From: Andeanibacterium fulvum
GTDB lineage: Bacteria > Pseudomonadota > Alphaproteobacteria > Sphingomonadales > Sphingomonadaceae
Direction: 5' to 3'
Assembly (NCBI RefSeq): GCF_037154085.1
Contig: NZ_JBANRM010000001.1
Location: 1,054,001-1,118,000 of the forward strand
Length of the DNA: 64,000 nucleotides
In this document: one piece after another, positions 16,837 through 23,675 of the stretch
Layout: each line of letters begins with the position of its first letter
How positions within the stretch are numbered: the first letter of the stretch is position 1
Notes under the pieces: model-generated
Databases searched by the model: none
Seen by the model: the letters and a program-made list of their open reading frames with translations, nothing else
Told to the model about the DNA's origin: nothing
Translations under genes and position numbers: made by a program

Positions 16837-16962
16837 CGAATCATTTGCCGGATGCAAGCCTCGTCTCTGCATGGAGCGAAAGAAATTGAGCGTGGCCCAT
16901 CAAGAATGCGCGCGGGCGACAAGGCAGGTTCGCCCCATATCAAAACGGAGCAAACCCTGCCG

Positions 16963-17775
16963 ATGGACCTGCCTTTCGACGTCGAATTGCTCACCCCCCA
17001 CATGGGCGCCATCATCACCGGCGTGGACATCACTGCCCCGGTGAGCGAGGAACTGGCGGAGGCTTTGCGGCAGGCGCTGGCCGATTATCTGGTGATCTTC
17101 TTCCGCGATCAGCCGCTGAGCCACGAGGCGCATCGCGATTTCGCGCGGATTTTCGGACCGCTGCATATCGGCAAGGCTGCGGCGGCATGGGCGATGAAGG
17201 ATTATCCCGAAATTGTGGCCATCCATGCCGATGCGGATTCCAAATATGTCGCGGGGGAAGCCTGGCACAGCGACATGAGCTGCGATCCGGAGCCGCCGCT
17301 CGGCTCCGCCCTCTATCTCCACACCGTGCCGCCCACCGGCGGGGACACGGCCTTTTCCAATATGTTCGCCGCCTATGATGCGCTGTCAGACAAGATGAAG
17401 GCCTATCTCGAAGGGCTGACCGCCACGCACGATGCCCGCCGCAATTTCGGCGACATTGCCCCGCCCGGATCGGAACTGCCCAAATCGTCCCACCCGGTGG
17501 TGCGCACCCATCCCGTTTCGGGCCGCAAGGCGATCTTCGTGAATGACGACTTCACCACCAAGATCGACAACCTCCCCCGCGAGGAAGGCGATGCGATCCT
17601 GGCCTATCTCTACCAGCATGTGCAGCAGCCGCAGTTCCAGTGCCGCTTCCGCTGGAAGCCGCATTCGGTGGCCCTGTGGGACAATCGCTCCGTCCAGCAT
17701 TCCGCCATCTGGGATTACTTCCCGCAAACCCGATCCGGCTACCGGGTGCAGATCGCAGGGGACAAGCCGTTCTGA
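16963..17775 (+). CDS. TauD/TfdA-family 2-oxoglutarate dioxygenase
   Basis: 270 residues from ATG 16963 (MDLPFDVELLTPHMGAIITG), the start that fits family length; GGAG lies 12 bases upstream. Iron ligands are His and Asp of WHSDMS and the distal His of QHSAIWDY; the Arg of SGYRVQ matches the 2-oxoglutarate site. The family hydroxylates taurine, sulfonates, phenoxyacids and other small organics. The downstream amidohydrolase overlaps by one base (TGATG), so the two act together. The shared substrate is probably a nitrogen-containing or ether-type small molecule, but this is not determined. Confidence 0.9.
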   Translation: MDLPFDVELLTPHMGAIITGVDITAPVSEELAEALRQALADYLVIFFRDQPLSHEAHRDFARIFGPLHIGKAAAAWAMKDYPEIVAIHADADSKYVAGEAWHSDMSCDPEPPLGSALYLHTVPPTGGDTAFSNMFAAYDALSDKMKAYLEGLTATHDARRNFGDIAPPGSELPKSSHPVVRTHPVSGRKAIFVNDDFTTKIDNLPREEGDAILAYLYQHVQQPQFQCRFRWKPHSVALWDNRSVQHSAIWDYFPQTRSGYRVQIAGDKPF

Positions 17776-19184
17776 TGACCGACACCGCCGCCGCCACGCC
17801 CGCCCCGGTCGATACAATCATCCGCAACTGCATGGTGGTGACGATGAATGCCGAAAGGCAAATCATCACCGATGCCGCCATTGCCATTACCGGGGACCGG
17901 ATCAGCCATGTCGGCAAGACCTCCGACATCCTCCCCCTCGTCACGCCCAGGGAAGTGGTGGACGGCAGCCGCTTCGTCATGACGCCGGGCTTCGTCAACG
18001 GCCATATCCACATCACGGGCGAGCCGATCACGCGCGGCTTCGTGCCGGACGATACCGGCTGGCACGAGAATGTCTGGCAATGGCTCGTCCCCCTCTATCA
18101 GGCGCAGGAGCCGGAGGAGGAGGCGACCTCCGCCACGCTCGCCGCGCTGGAGATGATGCGCACCGGCACGACCTCCTTCCTCGAAGGCGGCACGGTGCGC
18201 CATATCGGCCCGGTGGCCGAGGCCCTGCACGCCAGCGGCATTCGCGGCCGCATCGGCAAATGGACGGAAGACCGCGCCTTCGACCCGTCCGAAAGCCAGA
18301 GTGCCAAGACCGACGCCGCCATCCGCGCCATGGAAGAAGCCGTCGCCACCCTGACCGGCAGCGATGGCCGGATCGACGTATGGCCCCTGCTGGTCGGCCA
18401 CGTCACCGCGACCGACGAGATGTGGCAGGCCGCCGTCGCGCTGGCCAAATCCAAGGGCGGGCGCGTGGCTGCGCATATGAGCCCGGTCGAGGCCGATCCC
18501 GAATGGTATCTGGCCAATGTGGGCCGCCGCCCGATCATCCGCCTGGCCGAAATCGGCGCGCTCGGCCCCGAAGTCTGCCTCACGCATGCCGTCCATCTGG
18601 ACGATGCGGAAGTGGCCGCCCTCGCCAGCTTCGGCGCCAATGTCGCCCATTGCCCCATGTCCGGGCTGAAAGGCGCCTATGGTCTTACCCCAGCGGGCAA
18701 GTTCCCCGAATTGCAGGCCGCGGGCGTGAACCTGATCCTGGGCACGGACGGCAACAATAATTCAAACAGTTCCGACCTGATGCGCGCCTCCTACCTCGTT
18801 GCGGCCCTGTTCAAGGACGCACGGCGCGATACCGCCGCCTTCCCCGCGCATGAGGCGCTGACCATGCTGACCCTCAACGGCGCAAAGGCGCTTAACATGG
18901 CGGACAGCATCGGATCGATCGAAGTGGGCAAAAAGGCCGACCTCGTCCTCCACGACACGCAGCGGCCCGAATGGCAGCCCCTGTTCAACGTGGTGAACCA
19001 GCTGATCTGGTCAGCCGACGGCAGGGGCGTCCACTCCGTATGGATCGACGGCAAGCGCGTGATCGACAATCACCGCTCCACCACTATCGACGAGGAAAAG
19101 CTCTACGCCGAAGCCACACGCGCCGGCAAAGCCGTGATCGCCCGCACCGGCCTGCCGGACAAGCAGGTCTGGCCGGTGATCTGA
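17775..19184 (+). CDS. Amidohydrolase-superfamily hydrolase/deaminase (TRZ/ATZ-like)
   Basis: 469 residues. The metal site is visible as GFVNGHIHITGEP (HxH), AHMSPVEADPE and THAVHLDDAEVAAL, with LGTDGNNNSNSSDLMRASY carrying the catalytic Asp. The layout resembles the atrazine chlorohydrolase/S-adenosylhomocysteine deaminase clade, which removes amino or halide groups from aromatic N-heterocycles. The family's usual GHVNAHxH has become GHIH here. Starts inside the dioxygenase stop codon, indicating coupled translation. Substrate unknown. Confidence 0.88.
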   Translation: MTDTAAATPAPVDTIIRNCMVVTMNAERQIITDAAIAITGDRISHVGKTSDILPLVTPREVVDGSRFVMTPGFVNGHIHITGEPITRGFVPDDTGWHENVWQWLVPLYQAQEPEEEATSATLAALEMMRTGTTSFLEGGTVRHIGPVAEALHASGIRGRIGKWTEDRAFDPSESQSAKTDAAIRAMEEAVATLTGSDGRIDVWPLLVGHVTATDEMWQAAVALAKSKGGRVAAHMSPVEADPEWYLANVGRRPIIRLAEIGALGPEVCLTHAVHLDDAEVAALASFGANVAHCPMSGLKGAYGLTPAGKFPELQAAGVNLILGTDGNNNSNSSDLMRASYLVAALFKDARRDTAAFPAHEALTMLTLNGAKALNMADSIGSIEVGKKADLVLHDTQRPEWQPLFNVVNQLIWSADGRGVHSVWIDGKRVIDNHRSTTIDEEKLYAEATRAGKAVIARTGLPDKQVWPVI

Positions 19185-19693
19185 GCGGGCCAAAGATCCC
19201 AAGGTCGGTAATTCTGGGCCTCTGATCCAGGGGTGAAGTGTCACCCGAAAGTGACGCAAAACACCCCCCGAAACTTTTCGCACGATCCTCCCGTAAGGCC
19301 CGGTTTCGAGAGGTTTTTCGGCCTTGCCTGTTGGATTGGGTGTGACCTTTCGTTTTGCAGTTTCGTGCAGCCTGCGCGCGGCCCGGAAATCCGGGCTGTG
19401 GTGGGCGCGAGAGGCGTAGGGCGAGGCGGAGGCGTGGCTGTCCATCGCGCAGGATAAACGCGATTTTGGGGCGTGTAGGAAAGTGGTTTGTGGCGATATG
19501 TCAAATATCGCGTTTCCGAAGACAACTCCCGCCAACAATGCTGTCATTTCCTGCGTCGGATTGGCTCGTCGGAAGCCGCCCTTAATTCAGGCGCTCGTCG
19601 TGCGACTGAGAGGCGGCTTCAGTGGTGCGCTGATTAGACGCTGACATGACACCTACACTTGGCTATCACTTCTTCTGCAAACGGAAGGGTATT
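19185..19693. other. Intergenic stretch at the left edge of the accessory pocket
   Basis: About 500 bp with no gene I can support. Two short stems sharing one strand, GGGTGA/TCACCC (19231-19246) and GTCAC/GTGAC (19240-19255), lie just after the amidohydrolase gene and could serve as a weak terminator or alternative hairpins. Base composition drops towards the AT-rich gene that follows. Confidence 0.5.
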
Positions 19694-21016
19694 ATGCTGG
19701 AAGAAATTGCGCACGATAAGCTGTCTAGAGTGGCCGCAGCCAATCAGCCAATGTTCGCGACAGAGCCGGACTACGATGCGCTTCAGCGAAAAAAGGCAGA
19801 AATCCTTGAGGATTGGAAAGAATTAAGCGCAACTGACAAAAGCGCCTACCGAGACCTCGGAGAATTTGAAAAGCGGAAGGGCCTACCTGATTTGAAAGAT
19901 CCGGAGCTCATACCAGCTAAGAACACCTCCCTTGTACTGCGGGAAGTAAAGAGGCGCGTTGAGAGAGAAGATCCGTTAAGTCTCTTGGCTATCGAGCCCT
20001 TGGACTTTGAGGACGCAAGCTTAGAGCTTGCAGAAAGTTTGGAAAACGTAAACGAGTTACGAGAACTGTATAAGCTTCGAAAAGTTTCGGTCGGCAATAG
20101 TAGCAATGCCGGAATAACCGCAGAAGAAGCCTCTCGCTTAAAGAACTGCTTCAGCCAAGGACGAGAGCTTTTCATAGCCGGACGCAATGGCTCACTAATG
20201 GTGAAGCCACTAAATTTCTTTTACGCCCTCACCGCGTATACATACGGTATCATTATTCTAAATAATCCCCTTCGTTATCGGAAGGACATGCTGCCTGGCT
20301 CACATGGCATGTCTTATCTTCCAACTACAATTCAAGCACAATTTGGCGGCGACTCTGCCCGAGGAACTTTTAGCGACTTGGTTGGATCATTCCCGACACA
20401 CTTGGTGAAAGTTCCCGGAATTTCATTCAATATCGATTGCTCCAAATCCGTCATGGAGTTTTATAATACCAAATTTGATGTTAGCCTTGGCACACTTTTA
20501 AGCCTGATACCAGAAATGTCAGACTATTTTAAACTCACAACAGGTAAGCAAAGTCGATGTTTTCCATTGGAGATCGTCAACGCCAATGACATCCGCAGTG
20601 TTACTTGGGAGTTTCAAATCGGTAATGGAGAGGTTCGACCAAATGCGGCATTGGTCGAACAGGCCTTTGACGGATTTGAAGTGGGAGAAAAACACGGAAA
20701 GACGATCGTTACCGTACCGGCAGCAAGAGCCGAACGAATAAATGCCATGATATACACTGACCTCAGGGGAAATCTTTGGTTTATTGAAAACCCCTTCTAT
20801 CCAATAATACTTCCAGAAGTTGCCGTTCACTTTTTGATAACTAGCATGTTTTCAAACATTATGCGCTATCGCCCCGACGAATGGGGAAGCGTTTTACTTA
20901 ATGAAGTTTCATCAAATATATCCCTATTAACTAGGCATTACTTTTCATCTTTTCAAAGAAAATTTCTACCCTTGATATTGAGGTCAACATCGCGCTACTT
21001 ACCTTATGCAACTTGA
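19694..21016 (+). CDS. AT-rich hypothetical protein, possibly YaaC-like
   Basis: 440 residues from ATG 19694, chosen for its AAGGG site five bases upstream; ATG 19646 would add 16 residues. Not firmly recognised. Visible segments are a charged helical N-terminal third, then a core PLNFFYALTAYTYGIIILNN, GSHGMSYLPTTIQAQFGGDS, and an aromatic C-terminus (PEVAVHFLITSMFSNIMRYR, LLTRHYFSSFQRKFLPLI). The pattern of a central GLL/SHG region and C-terminal HF..SM..RY segment recalls YaaC-like proteins, but I hold this at low confidence. Codon use and GC are clearly below the neighbours, pointing to recent transfer. Confidence 0.65.
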   Translation: MLEEIAHDKLSRVAAANQPMFATEPDYDALQRKKAEILEDWKELSATDKSAYRDLGEFEKRKGLPDLKDPELIPAKNTSLVLREVKRRVEREDPLSLLAIEPLDFEDASLELAESLENVNELRELYKLRKVSVGNSSNAGITAEEASRLKNCFSQGRELFIAGRNGSLMVKPLNFFYALTAYTYGIIILNNPLRYRKDMLPGSHGMSYLPTTIQAQFGGDSARGTFSDLVGSFPTHLVKVPGISFNIDCSKSVMEFYNTKFDVSLGTLLSLIPEMSDYFKLTTGKQSRCFPLEIVNANDIRSVTWEFQIGNGEVRPNAALVEQAFDGFEVGEKHGKTIVTVPAARAERINAMIYTDLRGNLWFIENPFYPIILPEVAVHFLITSMFSNIMRYRPDEWGSVLLNEVSSNISLLTRHYFSSFQRKFLPLILRSTSRYLPYAT

Positions 21017-21482
21017 CGTTACTGGGCCAATAATTCTCCCGTCGCCATTCCAGCCACCCTTTTTCCGGCCATCCGCTTCAAAGCACGAAAAGTGAGTCTT
21101 CTAATGGCTAGAAGGGATCCGAAGCCGACGCGCTGCACTCTGTACGGAACGTCCGTCATTCCAATCTACGCTATTGACAGGAGCCGTTCCGAGTTGCCCC
21201 TAATTACAAACGACGTCACCAAACAAATCCTGCGGTCGCGCTCAGTCAATCTGGCTTATCTGTAGCACCAACAGCTCCGCGCCCCCACATAGCGCCATCC
21301 ACGCAATCGCGTCCGGCCATCCACGCCTAACGGTTGCTTGAGCCCATTTCCATGATCCGCTGGGCGCCGCTCGGGATTGCCGTCGGCGCCACTCAGCAGG
21401 ATCTGGACGAAGGCGGCGGAGAAGCAGTGGCAGCCTCCACTGACTAGGACGATGGGAGTTTCAGGCGTAAACACTACCTGAG
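21017..21482. other. Intergenic stretch with decayed TPR-gene fragment
   Basis: No gene supported. The first 270 bp show nothing recognisable; the second half contains a degenerate copy of the 3' end of the TPR gene at 22284-23399 (annotated separately). Confidence 0.6.
21292..21431 (-). pseudogene. Degenerate duplicate of the TPR gene 3' end
   Basis: About 140 bp align with 22289-22438, the end of the intact TPR gene, with scattered substitutions and two small deletions (about 9 bp and 1 bp). On the minus strand the remnant still reads HCFSAAFVQILLSGADGNPE before shifting frame. It is in direct orientation with the intact copy, and the nucleotidyltransferase/small-protein pair lies exactly between the two. 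Confidence 0.8.
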
Positions 21483-22037
21483 ATGTCTTTACCTCCCGAA
21501 TATCTTGCTGCCCTTGCCCCATTGGCCGATGCCTTTTCTGCTTATGAGAAGGCTACCGGAAGAGTGGCCGTGCTGGTCGGCGGGGCGGCCGCTGCGATCC
21601 ACACGGACGGTGCCTTCATGTCGGCAGATTTCGACGTGGTCGCAAGCAACGATGCCGCCTTCGTTCAAGCCATGGCCGCAGCGGGCTTCGTGGATGATGA
21701 CAAGGCCCTGCACGGGCAAGGCGGGTGGTATCATCCGGCTCATCCTCAATTCGCCGTCGAGCAAGTTTCAGGTGGCTATTTCGATGGGCGCGCCGACAAG
21801 GCGCGGTGCCTTAAGCTCGTGGTTCGCGAAAATGCGGCAATTGTTCTGCCCGCTATCGAAGACATGATCGCTGACAGGCTGGGCCAGCATGAAGTTGCCG
21901 GGGGAGACCCGTCAATGCTGGAGCAGGCGCGCGCGCTTTATGTCCTCGCCGAGGGTTTAGACATTGCTTATCTCTATCGCCGTATAGTCGAGGAATCTGG
22001 TAATCCTGCGCATTTGGGACTATCTGGCACTTCATGA
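21483..22037 (+). CDS. Nucleotidyltransferase-fold protein
   Basis: 184 residues. VLVGGAAAAIHTDGAF followed by SADFDVV gives the GG...DxD signature of the nucleotidyltransferase fold. VLPAIEDMIADRLGQHE matches the ED-x-I-x-DRL helix common in AbiEii-like and related minimal transferases. A toxin of a two-gene module or a modification enzyme is possible. The next gene overlaps by four bases (ATGA). The pair lies between two copies of the TPR gene end. Confidence 0.75.
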   Translation: MSLPPEYLAALAPLADAFSAYEKATGRVAVLVGGAAAAIHTDGAFMSADFDVVASNDAAFVQAMAAAGFVDDDKALHGQGGWYHPAHPQFAVEQVSGGYFDGRADKARCLKLVVRENAAIVLPAIEDMIADRLGQHEVAGGDPSMLEQARALYVLAEGLDIAYLYRRIVEESGNPAHLGLSGTS

Positions 22038-22234
22038 AGACGCTTGAACTCAACGGCTATCTTGCAGGCGTGAAGGCACGCAAGGCAAAGCTGGCACCTG
22101 ATGGCATGGTGCCGGGAGTTGAGTCCTGCCGTAATAGCGGGGCGCGGCGCACTGCCGGGAAGCGGGCCGCGCTCAAGCGGGCCGACGCCCGGGCAAAGGC
22201 CGCGGGCCTTAAGCCCATCGCCTCAAACTACTGA
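22034..22234 (+). CDS. Small basic protein coupled to the nucleotidyltransferase
   Basis: 66 residues, rich in Lys, Arg and Ala (RRTAGKRAALKRADARAKAA), predicted pI very high. Starts within the stop codon of the nucleotidyltransferase gene. No family recognised. Its position and size would suit a partner or antitoxin, but antitoxins more often precede their toxin; treat as hypothetical. Confidence 0.6.
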   Translation: MKTLELNGYLAGVKARKAKLAPDGMVPGVESCRNSGARRTAGKRAALKRADARAKAAGLKPIASNY

Positions 22235-22283
22235 TTGAGCGGGTTTCGGCTGCGTTAACGCGGCTGACGCACAAGCCCTCCCC

Positions 22284-23399
22284 TCACCGCGCCATCCGCG
22301 CAATCGCGTCCGCAATCGTCCGGCCATCTGCGCCTAGGGGCTGCTTGAGCGCCATTTCCATGATCCGCTGGGCGCGCTCGGGATTGCCGTCGGCGGCGCT
22401 CAGCAGGATCTGGACGAAGGCGGCGGAGAAGCAGTGGCGGTCCAGCCGGAGGGCGACTTCGGCGCGGCGGGTGGCCTCTTCGCGCTGGCCCGTCAGCAGT
22501 TCCGCGACGGCGAGCGAGCCCTGGGCTTCGGCGAAAGTGCCGTCCAGCGCCACGGCCTGTTCGAAGCGGGTGCGGGCTGTGGGCAGGTCTCCCGCGATCA
22601 GGTAAGCCCATCCTGCCGCGATCCAGCTGCCGAGGTGATCGCCGAAAATCTCCGCGCCCTTGTCCAGCCGCCCTCCCGCTGTGGCCGCATTGCCTTGCAG
22701 CAGATCGGCCAGCCCCAGCCCCACCCAGGCGCGGGGGGAATTGGGGCTGAGCGCGAGGGCCTGTTCGAACATCGCCCGCGCCTCTTCCGGCTGCTGATCG
22801 CCCAGAGTGAGCGTGCCGAGCGTGGTGAGCGCATCGGGATGGGCGCCGCCCTTTTCCGCCATGGCGCGGGCCAGCACCTCGTCCTCCACATCCAGCGCGA
22901 GGACGGAGACGGCGGCGGCGAAGGGCGGATAATCGCCATGCTGCGCGAGGTGCGCGCGGGCGCGGTGCTCTGCCTTTTCGAAGAGGCCACTCGCGTGGAG
23001 CAGATGGACTTCGAGCTGGGCGGCCTGCGGCAGCGCCTCGGTCAAATCCTCGCTCAGCAGGGCCAGCGCCCCTTCATTGTCCCCCGCCAGCGCCTTGGCC
23101 CAGGCGAGGTTGAAGGCGAGGCCGTGATTGCCGGGATTGCGTTCCAGCAGGCCCGCGAAAGTCTCCGCCGCCAGTTCCGGCTCGCCACTGCGCATGGCGG
23201 CGATGGCCCATAGATTGCTGTCGGCATCGGTAAGCTCGCCAACATCGCGCAGGCGGGCGAACAGTTCTTTCGCCTTGGCCAGATCGCCCAGTTCCATCGC
23301 GGCGGCGGCGCAATCGCGCAGCAGGTTGGGATTATCGGGATCGTGCCCGAGGTAAGAGAGCAGAAGCTCCAGCCGGTTTTGTGTTTCTGCCTGCATCAC
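22284..23399 (-). CDS. Tetratricopeptide-repeat protein next to flhA
   Basis: 371 residues of consecutive TPR-like helical pairs, e.g. PNLLRDCAAAAMELGDLAKA, EARAMFEQALALSPNSPRAW and ARTRFEQAVALDGTFAEAQG. No signal peptide or catalytic domain. It lies downstream of the flhA-flhB-fliR-fliQ genes on the same strand, separated from flhA only by the inverted-repeat element. It may thus be the last gene of that operon. A possible scaffold; role unknown. Its 3' end is duplicated at 21292-21431. Confidence 0.8.
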   Translation of the reverse strand: MMQAETQNRLELLLSYLGHDPDNPNLLRDCAAAAMELGDLAKAKELFARLRDVGELTDADSNLWAIAAMRSGEPELAAETFAGLLERNPGNHGLAFNLAWAKALAGDNEGALALLSEDLTEALPQAAQLEVHLLHASGLFEKAEHRARAHLAQHGDYPPFAAAVSVLALDVEDEVLARAMAEKGGAHPDALTTLGTLTLGDQQPEEARAMFEQALALSPNSPRAWVGLGLADLLQGNAATAGGRLDKGAEIFGDHLGSWIAAGWAYLIAGDLPTARTRFEQAVALDGTFAEAQGSLAVAELLTGQREEATRRAEVALRLDRHCFSAAFVQILLSAADGNPERAQRIMEMALKQPLGADGRTIADAIARMAR

Positions 23400-23410
23400 G
23401 CCTCTACCTC

Positions 23411-23675
23411 GAGTACCTTCCGACCTATCCGGTCCATCGTGATTGCGTCAGGCAGCCTGCTGGGGAGGCGCAGCGCGAAGCTGGGGCTGGTCGCCCCAGC
23501 GAGCGATGCAACGCTGCCAGCGGGCTGCCTGACGCAACCGCTTCGCGGCGGGCCGAATTGGGCCCATTGCCGCGTCGAGAAGTCTTGAAAGATCGACATA
23601 TTCCTGCGCCTTCTCTCCTTGCACTGAGCCCAATTCGGCTCCGTCACGATGAACCGGATAGGTCGGAAGGTACTC
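23411..23675. repeat. 265-bp nested inverted-repeat element (MITE-like)
   Basis: Terminal inverted repeats of 32 bp (23411-23442 and 23644-23675) differ at one position. Inside are two further stems: 23443-23463 with 23517-23537 (20 of 21 match), whose loop holds an 8-bp hairpin GCTGGGGC/GCCCCAGC, and a perfect 12-bp pair GCCGAATTGGGC (23552-23563)/GCCCAATTCGGC (23628-23639). Folded as one strand, this gives a cloverleaf: a closing stem with two arms. It fills the gap between the TPR gene and flhA exactly, and the right repeat encodes the end of flhA. No transposase inside. Confidence 0.8.

Noticed and set aside
23396..23647. Short open frame through the 265-bp inverted-repeat element
   Set aside because: Its sequence is wholly explained by the stems; no domain or neighbour support, although an AAGGAG-like site is present inside the element.
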